Assembly: GCF_001940525.2 (NCBI RefSeq)
Contig: NZ_CP019437.1
Coordinates: 1,772,501 to 1,836,500, forward strand
DNA: 64,000 nucleotides
Direction: 5' to 3'
DNA from: Thioclava nitratireducens
Lineage (GTDB): Bacteria > Pseudomonadota > Alphaproteobacteria > Rhodobacterales > Rhodobacteraceae
The translations under genes were made by a program, and so were the position numbers. Shown here piece by piece: positions 16,363 to 25,744 of the stretch; the stretch's first letter is position 1; each line of letters begins with the position of its first letter. Below the pieces are notes generated by a model, which had not been told where the DNA came from, did no database searches, and saw nothing but the letters and a program-made list of their open reading frames with translations.

Positions 16363-17124
16363 ATGGCACCCCGGCGCAAGAAGATCTACGAAGGCAAGGC
16401 GAAGGTTCTGTATGAAGGCCCCGAGCCCGGAACGCTGGTCCAGTATTTCAAGGACGACGCGACCGCCTTCAACGCGCAGAAGCGCGATGTGATCGAGGGC
16501 AAGGGCGTGCTCAACAACCGCCTGTCCGAATACTTCATGACCGGCCTGACCAATATCGGCGTGCCGAACCACTTCATCAAACGTCTCAACATGCGCGAGC
16601 AACTGATCCGCCAGGTGGAGATCGTGCCGCTCGAGGTGATCGTGCGCAACTTTGCCGCCGGTTCGATCGCGAAGCGTCTGGGGCTGGAAGAGGGCACGCC
16701 GCTGCCGCGCCCGATCGTCGAATACAGCTACAAGAACGACGAGCTGGGCGATCCGCTCGTGCCCGAGGAATACATCATCGCATTTGGCTGGGCGAGCCAG
16801 CAGGATCTTGACGACATCGTGGCGCTGGCGCTGCGCGTGAACGACTTCCTGACCGGCGTGTTCTATGGCGTCGGCATCAAGCTGGTCGATTTCAAGATCG
16901 AGATTGGCCGGGTCTGGGACGGCGATTTCATGCGTCTGATCGTGGCCGACGAGATCAGCCCCGACAGCTGCCGCCTGTGGGACGTCAAGACGGGCCAGAA
17001 GCTCGACAAGGACGTGTTCCGCCGCGATCTGGGCAACCTGACCGATGCCTACACCGAAGTCGCCAAGCGCCTTGGCGTGCTACCGACGAATACCCAGCCG
17101 ATCAAACCGACGCTGATCAACTGA
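16363..17124 (+). CDS. purC: Phosphoribosylaminoimidazole-succinocarboxamide synthase
   Basis: The protein has 253 aa. [14 protein letters not shown] forms the nucleotide-binding start, [13 protein letters not shown] and [14 protein letters not shown] are conserved SAICAR synthetase blocks, and [12 protein letters not shown] ends the catalytic core. It joins aspartate to CAIR in purine synthesis. The start at 16363 is set by GGAG and by [12 protein letters not shown], typical of homologues; upstream in-frame codons are in the promoter region. It is followed 14 bases later by purS. Confidence 0.97.
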   Translation: MAPRRKKIYEGKAKVLYEGPEPGTLVQYFKDDATAFNAQKRDVIEGKGVLNNRLSEYFMTGLTNIGVPNHFIKRLNMREQLIRQVEIVPLEVIVRNFAAGSIAKRLGLEEGTPLPRPIVEYSYKNDELGDPLVPEEYIIAFGWASQQDLDDIVALALRVNDFLTGVFYGVGIKLVDFKIEIGRVWDGDFMRLIVADEISPDSCRLWDVKTGQKLDKDVFRRDLGNLTDAYTEVAKRLGVLPTNTQPIKPTLIN

Positions 17125-17138
17125 AAGGACCGCTCGTG

Positions 17139-17378
17139 ATGAAAGCCCGCGTTCATGTGATGCTGAAGGATGGGGTGCTCGACCCGCAGGGCGAGGCCGT
17201 GCGCCACGCATTGGGCCATATGGGCTTCGACGGCGTCGCAGGCGTGCGCCAGGGGAAGGTGATCGAGCTGGACCTGACCGCGACCGACGCCGCCTCCGCC
17301 GAGGCCGAGGTGAAGGAAATGTGCGAGAAGCTCCTCGCCAACACCGTGATCGAGAAATACACCATCGAGATCGCCTGA
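17139..17378 (+). CDS. purS: Phosphoribosylformylglycinamidine synthase subunit PurS
   Basis: The protein has 79 aa, the normal PurS length. [20 protein letters not shown] and the [11 protein letters not shown] strand are characteristic. PurS dimers bridge PurQ and PurL in the three-part FGAM synthase. The ATG at 17139 is preferred over an in-frame GTG one codon upstream. PurQ follows after a family A repeat. Confidence 0.96.
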   Translation: MKARVHVMLKDGVLDPQGEAVRHALGHMGFDGVAGVRQGKVIELDLTATDAASAEAEVKEMCEKLLANTVIEKYTIEIA

Positions 17379-17390
17379 TCCGGGCAGGGC

Positions 17391-17453
17391 AGGGGGCGCT
17401 GCCCCCCTTGGCCTGCCGGCCAATTCCCCCCGGGATATTTGTACCAAGCCGAA
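17391..17453. repeat. Family A intergenic repeat between purS and purQ
   Basis: Reverse-orientation copy: CAGGGGGCGCTGCCCCCCTT, a GGCCTGCCGGCC palindrome, then CCCCCCGGGATATTT and ACCAAGCCGAAG. It interrupts two co-directional pathway genes, so if it terminates at all it must do so only partly. Confidence 0.75.
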
Positions 17454-17508
17454 GGCCGCACAGGCCTTACCCGACAGGTTCGACCCTCAAGGCCAGGAGT
17501 TTGCACCC

Positions 17509-18177
17509 ATGAAAGCCGCCGTCATCACCTTCCCCGGTTCGAATTGCGACCGCGACCTGAGCATGGCCTTCGCGGCAGCCGGGGCGGATGTCGTCAAGGT
17601 CTGGCACAAGGAAACCGCATTGCCCGAAGGCATCGACATCATCGGTGTGCCGGGCGGGTTCTCCTATGGTGACTACCTGCGCTGCGGCGCCATCGCCTCG
17701 CGCTCGCCCATCGGGCAGGCCGTGGCGGATTTCGCGGGCAAGGGCGGCTATGTCATGGGGATCTGCAACGGCTTCCAGGTGCTGACCGAGATGCGGCTTC
17801 TGCCGGGCGCGCTGATGCGCAATGCGGGGCTGAAATTCGTATCGAAACCGCTGGCGCTGCGCGTGGCGACGACCGACAGCGCCTATACCTCGGGCTATGA
17901 GCTTGGGCAGGAGATCATGATCCCGGTCGCACACCATGACGGCAACTATCAGATCGACCCCGAGGGCCTCGCGCGTATCGAGGGCGAGGACCGCGTGGCG
18001 TTCCGCTATGTCGAGAACCCCAACGGGTCTGTCGACGATATCGCGGGCGTGCTAAGCGAGAACCGCCGGGTGCTGGGCATGATGCCCCACCCCGAACGCG
18101 CGATCGAGGCTGCGCAGGGCGGCGCCGACGGGGCGGCGCTTTTCCGCGCGTTGAGCGGGATGCTGGCAACCGCCTGA
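17509..18177 (+). CDS. purQ: Phosphoribosylformylglycinamidine synthase subunit PurQ
   Basis: The protein has 222 aa and is a class I glutamine amidotransferase. The nucleophile Cys lies in [11 protein letters not shown] and the catalytic His/Glu in [23 protein letters not shown] is the family signature. It supplies ammonia to PurL for FGAM synthesis. The large subunit PurL is not next to it. The ATG at 17509 follows CAGGAG. Confidence 0.97.
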   Translation: MKAAVITFPGSNCDRDLSMAFAAAGADVVKVWHKETALPEGIDIIGVPGGFSYGDYLRCGAIASRSPIGQAVADFAGKGGYVMGICNGFQVLTEMRLLPGALMRNAGLKFVSKPLALRVATTDSAYTSGYELGQEIMIPVAHHDGNYQIDPEGLARIEGEDRVAFRYVENPNGSVDDIAGVLSENRRVLGMMPHPERAIEAAQGGADGAALFRALSGMLATA

Positions 18178-18222
18178 TCTCGCGCGCTTGTTGCGCTCTG
18201 GGCCTTGGCTTAGACTTCGCGC

Positions 18223-20037
18223 ATGACGCACGTGCAGACACGTTCGACGATTTTACCGGATGAGCCGCCCGAAGGTGAGGGCGGGCTCGGCGTTATGGCG
18301 CGCTCGCCGCGGGCCCGCTGGCTGCTGCGCATCGCGGTGGTGCTGATCCTCGCGCTGGCCGGGACGGTGATGTGGATCACCAACCAGTGGCTCACCCAGC
18401 GTTTCACCGAGACGACGCGCGTGCGCACCGAGCTGCGCCTCGCGCTCTACACCGGCAACATCATGTCGGAATTGCAGCGGACTTCCGTGGTGCCGCTGTT
18501 GCTGGCGCGCGACCCGCAACTGACGCAAGCTCTTGATACGACTGATTATTCCACTGCCTCCGCGCAGCTGATCACGGCCAAGAAAGAGGTCGCTGTCGCC
18601 TCGATCCGACTTTTGGACATGCAGGGCCGCGTTGTGGCCTCGACCAATCGCACGCAGATCGGCACGCCATTTCCGAACGCGCCCTTCTTCGTCGATGCGA
18701 CCCGTTCGCGCGGGACGATCTTCTCGGTCAACGAGCCCGAGGCAGGCGGCACCGAGTTCGACTACTCGCGGGCGGTGATCCAGAACAACAAGCCCGTCGG
18801 CGTGATCGTCGTCGAAGCGGACCTGTCGAAATTCGAGCGCGCTTGGGCGGGGATTTCCGATGCGCTGGCCGTGGTCGACAGCGAGGGCAAGATTATCCTG
18901 ACGACCGAGCCGCGCTGGCGCGGCGTGACGATGTCGGAGGCGCTGGCCGCACGCTCGGCCCCCTCCGCGATCGAGCGTGCGCTGCAGGCGACCGCGGACT
19001 GGGCGAATGATGCGCCCGACGCCTATCTGAAGGGCCGTGCGGTGATGCGGACCGAGGCGCGCATTCCGTTCCGCGGCTGGAAAATGATCGCCTTTACCAG
19101 CTACGATTCCGTGCGCGAACGGGTGAACGCCGTGCTCGCGCTCGAAATCATGGGCTTCGCGATCCTGCTGGCGCTGGTCTTTTACGCGCTATCACGCCGG
19201 GCGCGGCGGCAAAGCCAGGAATTGCGGGCGGAATCGGCGGAGCTGCGCCAGTTGAACGCGCGTCTGAGCCGCGAGATCGCCGAGCGTGAGAAGGCGCAGC
19301 AGGATCTGGCAGTGGCCGAGCAGACGATCGCGCAAAGCTCGAAGCTCGCCGCTCTGGGCGAGATGTCGGCTGCCGTCAGCCACGAGTTGAACCAGCCGCT
19401 GGCCGCGATGAAGACCTATCTGGCTGGCGCGAAACTGCTGTTGCAGCGCGCCCGGGTGGAGGAGGCTTTGTCCTCCTTCCAGCGCATCGACGACCTGATC
19501 GGTCGCATGGGCGCGATCACGCGGCAGCTTAAATCCTATGCCCGCAAGGGCGGCGAGGCGTTCGAGCCGGTGGACCTGCGGGTGGCGCTGTCGGAGGCGC
19601 TCTCGATGATGGAGCCGCAGCTGAAAATTCGCAAATTGCACATTTCCCGCACCATGCCGCGGAGTCCTGTTATGGTTATGGCAGACCGCATCCGGCTGGA
19701 GCAGGTGATCATCAACCTGTTGCGCAATGCACTCGACGCTACCAAGTCCGTTGAGGAACCGCAGGTGGAGTTGTTGCTTACCTCGGGGGAAACGGCCGTT
19801 CTGAGCGTGCGTGACAATGGTCCCGGAATCTCGGATCTCGACAAGCTGTTCGAGCCGTTCTGGACCACGAAGAAACCGGGGGAGGGGACGGGGCTGGGCC
19901 TCGCGATCTCGTCCTCCATCATCAGTGATTTCGGGGGGCGTCTGACCGCCCATAATTCCGAAAGCGGGGGCGCGGTGTTCGAAGTGCAGCTGCCCCTTCT
20001 GGCGGACAAGAACAGGGCCATAAAGGCCGCGGAGTAA
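18223..20037 (+). CDS. DctB-type membrane sensor histidine kinase
   Basis: The protein has 604 aa. Transmembrane helices lie at about 33-55 and 303-324 and enclose a periplasmic sensor of some 245 residues (with LLDMQGRVVASTNRTQIG, typical of PAS-like DctB sensors). A coiled coil (about 330-370) leads to HisKA, with the phospho-acceptor His387 in AAVSHELNQPLAAMKTY, and an HATPase domain (NLLRNALDA, DNGPGISDLD, GTGLGLAISSSI). It phosphorylates the response regulator encoded 3 bases downstream. C4-dicarboxylate sensing is the family precedent, but no dct transporter gene is adjacent. Confidence 0.92.
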   Translation: MTHVQTRSTILPDEPPEGEGGLGVMARSPRARWLLRIAVVLILALAGTVMWITNQWLTQRFTETTRVRTELRLALYTGNIMSELQRTSVVPLLLARDPQLTQALDTTDYSTASAQLITAKKEVAVASIRLLDMQGRVVASTNRTQIGTPFPNAPFFVDATRSRGTIFSVNEPEAGGTEFDYSRAVIQNNKPVGVIVVEADLSKFERAWAGISDALAVVDSEGKIILTTEPRWRGVTMSEALAARSAPSAIERALQATADWANDAPDAYLKGRAVMRTEARIPFRGWKMIAFTSYDSVRERVNAVLALEIMGFAILLALVFYALSRRARRQSQELRAESAELRQLNARLSREIAEREKAQQDLAVAEQTIAQSSKLAALGEMSAAVSHELNQPLAAMKTYLAGAKLLLQRARVEEALSSFQRIDDLIGRMGAITRQLKSYARKGGEAFEPVDLRVALSEALSMMEPQLKIRKLHISRTMPRSPVMVMADRIRLEQVIINLLRNALDATKSVEEPQVELLLTSGETAVLSVRDNGPGISDLDKLFEPFWTTKKPGEGTGLGLAISSSIISDFGGRLTAHNSESGGAVFEVQLPLLADKNRAIKAAE

Positions 20038-20040
20038 GAC

Positions 20041-21372
20041 ATGGCAAGACTAATGAAGGTAGCGATCGTCGATGACGAGGAAGACATGCGGCAGTCGGTC
20101 AGCCAATGGCTGGCGCTGTCGGGCTTCGACGCCGAGACCTATGCCAGCGCCGAAGATGCGCTGAAAGTGATCGGCCCCGACTGGCCGGGCGTGGTGATCA
20201 CCGACATCCGGATGCCCGGCATGGACGGGATGGCTTTCCTCAAGCGGCTGATGGGCATCGATAGCGGTCTGCCGGTCATCATGATCACCGGCCACGGCGA
20301 TGTGCCGATGGCGGTCGAGGCGATGCGTCTTGGCGCGATGGACTTCATGGAGAAGCCGTTCTCGCCCGACCGGATGACCGAACTGGCCAAACGCGCCACG
20401 CAGGCGCGGCGCACCACGCTGGATAATCGCGCGCTGCGCCGCGATCTGGCCGAGGGCGAGAAGGTGATGGGCAAGCTGATCGGCACCTCCGAACCGATGG
20501 AACGCCTGCGCGAGGATATTCTCGATCTGTCTCAGGCTGATGGCCACGTTCTGATCGATGGCGAGACCGGCACCGGCAAGACGCTCGTGGCCCATGCATT
20601 GCACGCGACGGGTCCCCGCGCGGGAAAGAAATTCGTCATGGTCAGCTGCGCCGCGCTGACCGAGGAAGCCCTCTCTGCCAAGCTGTTCGGCCCGGTCGAG
20701 GAGGGCGGTCTGCCGCTGATGGAAGAGGCCCGCGGCGGCACGCTCTGTCTCGAGGATGTCGAGGCGCTCAGCCAGTCGCTGCAGGCGCGGCTCTTGCAAT
20801 TCATCAACGATCAGGGCGCGCCGGCGGAGACCCGGATCGTCGCGATCTGCAACACCCATGGCGAGGGAAAGACGGTCGAGGACGCGCTGCGCCCCGATCT
20901 GTATTATCGTCTGGCCGCTCTGAAGATTACCCTGCCGCCGCTGCGTGCGCGCGGCGAGGATATCCTGACGCTGTTCAACCGCATGTCCGAGCAATTCGCG
21001 GACGAATACGGCTGCGACGTGCCGGAAGTGACGGCGCAGGAAGCGGCACAACTGCTGCAGGCTCCGTGGCCGGGCAATGTGCGCCAGCTGATCAACGTGG
21101 CCGAACGCGCGGTGCTGCAATCGCGCCGGGGTTCTGGCTCCATCGCGTCGCTCTTGATGACCGACGACGAAGAGGCGGGCCCGGCTGCGATCACCACCGA
21201 GGGCAAGCCGCTCAAGGAATATGTCGAGAGCTTCGAGAAGATGCTGATCGACAACACGATGCGGCGCCACAAGGGGTCGATCTCGGCGGTGATGGAAGAA
21301 CTGTGCCTGCCGCGCCGGACGCTGAACGAGAAGATGGCGAAATACGGCCTCGCGCGCGCCGATTACCTGTGA
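20041..21372 (+). CDS. DctD/NtrC-type response regulator lacking GAFTGA
   Basis: The protein has 443 aa. A receiver domain (acidic pocket IVDDEED, phospho-acceptor Asp55, Lys105) is followed by an AAA+ domain with Walker A GETGTGKT (residues 174-181) and a C-terminal Fis-type helix-turn-helix (SISAVMEELCLPRRTLNEKM). After LFG (215-217) the sequence runs into EEGGLPLMEEARGGTLCLEDV. The GAFTGA loop that contacts sigma-54 is missing and Walker B reads LCLED instead of hhhhDE. It therefore probably does not activate sigma-54 in the normal way. It is paired with the kinase just upstream. Confidence 0.9.
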   Translation: MARLMKVAIVDDEEDMRQSVSQWLALSGFDAETYASAEDALKVIGPDWPGVVITDIRMPGMDGMAFLKRLMGIDSGLPVIMITGHGDVPMAVEAMRLGAMDFMEKPFSPDRMTELAKRATQARRTTLDNRALRRDLAEGEKVMGKLIGTSEPMERLREDILDLSQADGHVLIDGETGTGKTLVAHALHATGPRAGKKFVMVSCAALTEEALSAKLFGPVEEGGLPLMEEARGGTLCLEDVEALSQSLQARLLQFINDQGAPAETRIVAICNTHGEGKTVEDALRPDLYYRLAALKITLPPLRARGEDILTLFNRMSEQFADEYGCDVPEVTAQEAAQLLQAPWPGNVRQLINVAERAVLQSRRGSGSIASLLMTDDEEAGPAAITTEGKPLKEYVESFEKMLIDNTMRRHKGSISAVMEELCLPRRTLNEKMAKYGLARADYL

Positions 21373-21373
21373 G

Positions 21374-21391
21374 GCCTGCGCCCGCGCAGGC
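21374..21391 (+). terminator. Hairpin just after the dctD-like gene
   Basis: GCCTGCG (21374-21380) pairs perfectly with CGCAGGC (21385-21391) two bases after the stop codon. There is no T-run, so termination would be weak or Rho-assisted. Confidence 0.35.
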
Positions 21392-21969
21392 TCCCCCGAT
21401 GCGTGCGCGTGCAGGCAGCTTTCGAACAAGACGACGTGAGCGGCGCGGGCCCGGATGGCACCGCGCCGCGGCATTTTCAGGCTCAGGGCGAAAAATCCCC
21501 GGGACGGGCCTGACCAATCGTTGATCTTTGCCCGGAATCGGGGCGCGATTAACCCTTCCGTTACGAAAATTCGATTGTGTTCCCGGTGGCTGTGCCGCTA
21601 TGGTCGAAACCAGTCGGTTTCACGCCAAACGTGTGAACCCTCCGAAATTCGCTGATGCCTTGGCCGATCCGGCGCAGATGATGCGCAAGGGGCCCCGGCT
21701 CAACCGATTGGCCGAAAGGCCGCAAGTTTGTCTCCCTCTGCCGCATATGCCGGGATGGAGGCCGTTAATTGGGCGCCAAGCGGCTAAGGCCGACCGCGCC
21801 TTGGAAAGAACCGCGATGATGCGTGACGGGATTTCGCAGATGAAGACGGGCAGGCTCGACGCCACCGCCGTCTGCGCGCATGTCCGCAGCCTCGCCTCAA
21901 GGACAGTTTCAGCCCAAGACAGCGCCGCGCCCCCGGGCCGGTCGCAAAGGGCTGACCTATTGGAATTAC
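21392..21969 (+). other. Long non-coding gap, probable RNase E promoter and leader
   Basis: This 578-base stretch separates the dctD-like gene from rne. I see no gene in it: the open frames have no recognisable protein features or ribosome sites. Base composition falls around 21530-21620 (TTAACCCTTCCGTTACGAAA and onward), where the promoter probably lies. A leader of a few hundred bases would fit the long 5' UTR through which RNase E controls its own mRNA in other bacteria. Confidence 0.45.
21575..21604 (+). promoter_or_regulatory. Possible rne promoter
   Basis: TTGTGT (21575-21580) and TATGGT (21599-21604) are spaced by 18 bases in the AT-richer part of the leader region. A promoter here would give a leader of about 360 bases. 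Confidence 0.25.
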
Positions 21970-24888
21970 ATGGCAAAGAAGATGCTTATCGATGCCACCC
22001 ACGCGGAAGAGACCCGCGTCGTGGTGGTGGACGGCAACAAGGTCGAGGAATTCGACTTTGAGACCATCAACAAACGGCAGCTCGCCGGCAATATCTATCT
22101 CGCGAAAGTAACGCGCGTCGAACCGTCGCTGCAGGCGGCATTCGTCGACTACGGCGGAAACCGGCACGGGTTCCTCGCCTTCGCGGAAATCCACCCCGAT
22201 TACTACCAGATCCCTGTCGCCGACCGCGAAGCGCTCCTCGAAGAAGAGCGACAGCTTGCCGAGGCCGCTGCCGAGGAAGAGGAAAAGCCGAAATCACGCC
22301 GCCGCCGCTCGCGCCGGTCCTCGAACAAGGCGGAAAAGGCCAAGCAGGACGACGCGGTCGTCAGCTCGGACGAGATCCCGGGCATGGGCGTCGTCGATCC
22401 CGAGGCGGAAGACGAGAACGCCGATGCCGCCAGCGAAGAGGCGGAAGCGGACGCGCAGACGGAAACCTCCGAAGCTCCGGCCGAGGAAGCGCCCGCTTCG
22501 GAAGCTGCTGAGAAAACCGCGGCTGTGGAAGCTGCGCAATCCGACGAGGATGACAGCGACGACACGGAGGAGGATGACGACGACGCGGCCGAGGCCGATA
22601 GCGGCATCGAATCCGTCGCCGACGAGGATGTCGAGGAAGAGATCCGTCCGGCCCGCAAGCCGCGTCCGCGCCGCTACAAGATCCAGGAAGTGATCAAGGT
22701 GCGCCAGATCATGCTGGTGCAGGTCGTCAAGGAAGAGCGCGGCAACAAGGGCGCCGCTCTGACCACCTATCTCTCGCTGGCAGGCCGCTACTGCGTGCTC
22801 ATGCCCAACACCGCGCGCGGTGGTGGCATCTCGCGCAAGATCACCAACGCCGCCGACCGCAAGAAGCTCAAGGAAATCGCGGGCGAGCTGGACGTGCCGA
22901 AAGGTGCCGGCCTGATCGTGCGTACGGCGGGCGCGCAGCGCACCAAGACCGAGATCAAGCGCGATTACGAATACCTGATGCGCCTGTGGGAGCAGATCCG
23001 CGATCTGACGATGAAATCCGTCGCCCCGGCGCCGATCTACGAAGAAGGCGATCTGATCAAGCGCTCGATCCGTGATCTCTACAACAAGGATATCGACGAG
23101 GTTCTTGTCGAGGGCGAGCGCGGCTACCGCGCGGCGAAGGCGTTCATGAAGATGATCATGCCGAGCCACGCCAAGAACGTGAAGCACTACGCCGAGTCGC
23201 TGCCGCTCTTCGCGCGCCATCAGGTGGAAAGCTACCTCGCCTCGATGTTCAACCCGACGGTTCAGCTGAAGTCGGGCGGCTATATCGTGATCGGCGTGAC
23301 CGAAGCGCTCGTCGCGATCGACGTGAACTCGGGCCGGGCCACCAAGGAAGGCTCGATCGAGGAAACCGCGCTCAAGACCAACCTTGAAGCCGCCGACGAA
23401 GTGGCCCGCCAGCTGCGCCTGCGCGACCTCGCCGGGCTGATCGTGATCGACTTCATCGACATGGACGAGCGCAAGAACAACTCGGCCGTCGAAAAGCGCA
23501 TGAAAGAGCGCCTCAAGACCGACCGCGCGCGCATTCAGGTCGGACGCATCTCCGGCTTCGGCCTGCTCGAGATGAGCCGCCAGCGCCTGCGTCCGGGCAT
23601 GATCGAATCCACGACGCAGCCCTGCGCCCATTGCCACGGCACCGGCCTGATCCGCTCCGATGACAGCCTCGCGCTGAGCGTTCTGCGCGCGATCGAGGAA
23701 GAGGGGACCCGCAAACGGACCCGCGAGGTTCTGGTGCGTGCGCCCGTCGCGGTCGCCAACTACCTGATGAACGCCAAGCGCGAACATGTGGCAGTGATCG
23801 AGGCCCGCTACGGTATGTCCGTGCGCATCGAGGCCGCGCCCGAGCTAGTCTCGCCCGATTTCACCATCGAGAAGTTCAAGACCGCGACCCGCAATGTTGC
23901 GGAAGTGGACAGCCCCGTGGTGTCGGCGTCGGCAAGCCTGATGGCCGAAATCGACGAGGCGGAGGACGAGACCGAGGCCGAAGCCGAGGCGCAGACCCCG
24001 GAGGTCGAGACCGAGGCCGAGGAGCAGCCTAAGAAGAAGCGCCGCCGCCGTCGCCGTCGCAAGAAGTCGAATGGCGAGAACGGGGAGAATAACGACTCTT
24101 CGGAGAACGGCGATCAGTCGTCGGGCGACCACAAGTCGGACGATCAGAAGTCTGAACCGACCGGAGGTCAGGACGCGCCCGCCAAGGCCGAACCCGCGCA
24201 AGCGGCAGAGGCTCCGGCGGACGAGGCCAAGACCGAGGCGCAGACCGACGTCAAGACCGAGGCTCAGCCGGAGGAAGAAGCGCCGAAGCCGAAGCGCCGC
24301 TCGCGCGCCCGCAAGAAGGTCGAAGAACCGAAAGCGGACGCCGAGACTGCGGAAGCTGCGGTTGAGGGCACCGAGACCAAGGCCGAGGAAGAAGCACCCA
24401 AGCCGAAGCGCCGCACGCGGTCGCGCAAGAAGGTGGATCCCGAGGCGGATGCGCAAGCCGCCGTCGAAGGCAGCGCCGCCGGCGCCAAGGTCGAGGCCGC
24501 AGCGGCGGAGGAAGAGGCGCCCAAACCCAAGCGCCGCTCCCGTGCGCGCAAGAAGGTCGAGGAGCCCGTAGCGGAGACGCCCGAGAGCCCTGAGCCGCCC
24601 GAAACCCCGCAGCCCGACGCGCCGACCGAGCCGCAGGAGACGCCGCAGCCCGACGCGCCCGTCGAGACGCCCGAGCCTACGCCGCAGGAAACCCCTGCCG
24701 ACGTGCCGCAGGAAACGCCGCCCGCGCCCGAGCCGGAAACCCCGTTCGAGCAGCCTCCGGAAACGCCGCAGCCTGATGCTCCGGTCGAACTGCCCGGTGG
24801 TCCGGCCTTCGCGGAAACCGAAGCCGAGGGCGAAACCATGACCGAGGAGGCGCCCAAGCCCAAGAAACGGGGCTGGTGGAGCCGCTGA
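21970..24888 (+). CDS. rne: Ribonuclease E
   Basis: The protein has 972 aa from the ATG at 21970 (MAKKMLIDATHAEE). The S1 domain starts at about residue 38 and is split by an acidic/basic low-complexity insert (about 85-235) before resuming at YKIQEVIKVRQ. The catalytic domain has LVAIDVNSGRA and LIVIDFIDMDE with the metal-binding Asp residues, and the zinc-link Cys pair in PCAHCHGTG (about 552). The C-terminal 300 residues are disordered and carry three 17-residue copies of an EEEAPKPKRRSRARKKV-type motif. The enzyme starts mRNA decay and matures rRNA and tRNA; the tail probably scaffolds a degradosome. Confidence 0.96.
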   Translation: MAKKMLIDATHAEETRVVVVDGNKVEEFDFETINKRQLAGNIYLAKVTRVEPSLQAAFVDYGGNRHGFLAFAEIHPDYYQIPVADREALLEEERQLAEAAAEEEEKPKSRRRRSRRSSNKAEKAKQDDAVVSSDEIPGMGVVDPEAEDENADAASEEAEADAQTETSEAPAEEAPASEAAEKTAAVEAAQSDEDDSDDTEEDDDDAAEADSGIESVADEDVEEEIRPARKPRPRRYKIQEVIKVRQIMLVQVVKEERGNKGAALTTYLSLAGRYCVLMPNTARGGGISRKITNAADRKKLKEIAGELDVPKGAGLIVRTAGAQRTKTEIKRDYEYLMRLWEQIRDLTMKSVAPAPIYEEGDLIKRSIRDLYNKDIDEVLVEGERGYRAAKAFMKMIMPSHAKNVKHYAESLPLFARHQVESYLASMFNPTVQLKSGGYIVIGVTEALVAIDVNSGRATKEGSIEETALKTNLEAADEVARQLRLRDLAGLIVIDFIDMDERKNNSAVEKRMKERLKTDRARIQVGRISGFGLLEMSRQRLRPGMIESTTQPCAHCHGTGLIRSDDSLALSVLRAIEEEGTRKRTREVLVRAPVAVANYLMNAKREHVAVIEARYGMSVRIEAAPELVSPDFTIEKFKTATRNVAEVDSPVVSASASLMAEIDEAEDETEAEAEAQTPEVETEAEEQPKKKRRRRRRRKKSNGENGENNDSSENGDQSSGDHKSDDQKSEPTGGQDAPAKAEPAQAAEAPADEAKTEAQTDVKTEAQPEEEAPKPKRRSRARKKVEEPKADAETAEAAVEGTETKAEEEAPKPKRRTRSRKKVDPEADAQAAVEGSAAGAKVEAAAAEEEAPKPKRRSRARKKVEEPVAETPESPEPPETPQPDAPTEPQETPQPDAPVETPEPTPQETPADVPQETPPAPEPETPFEQPPETPQPDAPVELPGGPAFAETEAEGETMTEEAPKPKKRGWWSR

Positions 24889-24906
24889 GGCAGCCTCAGA
24901 TTTGAG

Positions 24907-24936
24907 AAAGGCCGGGCAGAGCGCCCGGCCTTTTTC
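24907..24936 (+). terminator. Rho-independent terminator of rne
   Basis: GGCCGGGC and GCCCGGCC form an 8 bp GC stem over a short loop and are followed by TTTTTCGTTTTC. A run of A before the stem lets it serve ribH from the other side as well. Confidence 0.88.
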
Positions 24937-24960
24937 GTTTTCATATCTGCTTATCCGCGC

Positions 24961-25395
24961 TCAGGCGGCCAGTTCCTGTGCATGGCGGGTCAGTTGCAGC
25001 GCCGCCCGCGCCGCCTCGCGGCCCTTCTCGACGAAATGGCTGCCAAAGATCGCCCGGTGGTGATCGGTCTCCTGGAACTGATGCGGTGTCAGCGAGACCG
25101 ACAGCACGGGCACGCCCGTCTCCAGCCCCACCTGCATCAGGCCCTTCACCACGGCCTGCGCCACGAAATCATGCCGGTAGATTCCGCCATCGACGACCAG
25201 AGCCGCGCCCGCGATCGACGCGTAGCGGCCCGTTCGGGCCAGTTCCTGCGCCCTCAGCGGCAGCTCGAACGCGCCGGGCACGTCGAAGACATCGACCTGC
25301 GCCGCCGGAATCTCTTCGAGAAACCCCTCGAGCGCGCGGTCGATGATATCAGCGTGCCAATTGGCCTTGATAAAAGCGTAACGGGTGTGTGTCAT
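24961..25395 (-). CDS. ribH: 6,7-dimethyl-8-ribityllumazine synthase, type 2
   Basis: The protein has 144 aa. FIKANWHADIIDRALEGF and DVFDVPGAFELPL are lumazine synthase blocks, and HHRAIFGSHFVEKG contains the catalytic His region. The sequence resembles the Brucella-type RibH2 (SLTPHQFQETDHHRAIF), which forms decamers rather than icosahedra. It condenses 5-amino-6-ribitylaminouracil with dihydroxybutanone phosphate. It is preceded by an FMN riboswitch. The other riboflavin synthesis genes are not in this window apart from ribF. Confidence 0.95.
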   Translation of the reverse strand: MTHTRYAFIKANWHADIIDRALEGFLEEIPAAQVDVFDVPGAFELPLRAQELARTGRYASIAGAALVVDGGIYRHDFVAQAVVKGLMQVGLETGVPVLSVSLTPHQFQETDHHRAIFGSHFVEKGREAARAALQLTRHAQELAA

Positions 25396-25478
25396 CGTGA
25401 TCTCCTTGCTAGCGACACGTCACCCAAGGCGATCACATACAGGCCGCGCCCGCGCGAGAAGGCGCGGGATCGGCTGCA

Positions 25479-25617
25479 TATTCTCTTCCATCCGGACTGT
25501 AACCGTCGGCTCAGGCCTCGCACCTGATCTGCTGACCCTTGCACGACGGCGAGGCGCTCGCGGGCTCGCGGATTTCGCCGCATACCGCCGGTGGGGAATT
25601 TCGCCCCGCCCTGAGAA
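25479..25617 (-). promoter_or_regulatory. FMN riboswitch (RFN element) of ribH
   Basis: On the minus strand the element reads AGGGCGGGGCGAAATTCCCC, then ACCGGCGGTA, GGTCAGCAGATCAGGTGCGA and GCCGACGGTTACAGTCCGGA ending in TGGAAGAGAAT: all conserved blocks in the right order. A GC hairpin (CCCGCGC/GCGCGGG) about 20-40 bases further on may be the terminator or sequester. High FMN should switch ribH off. Confidence 0.96.
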
Positions 25618-25744
25618 TGGCCGGAGATTGGCACGCGCTTGTGTCCTCGGCAAGTGGTCCAGTTCCTCGGCCAGCCATACCAGCATCGGGAGACTGATCA
25701 TCAGCGGCGGGCCGACGCCGGGCAGGTGCGCAACGCGAGGGCCA

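Noticed and set aside
17465..17500. GGTTCGACC resembling a tRNA T-loop
   Set aside because: No acceptor stem or D-arm can be built around it; it lies in the purQ leader.
21550..21570. CtrA-like TTAA-N7-TTAA site before rne
   Set aside because: Only the first half-site matches (TTAACCCTTCCGTTAC); the second is off.
21528..22061. Open frame in the gap before rne, running into the gene
   Set aside because: No ribosome site, no recognisable sequence, and it overlaps rne in another frame.
22294..23787. Long minus-strand open frame inside rne
   Set aside because: Shadow of a high-GC gene; the plus-strand RNase E domains are unambiguous.
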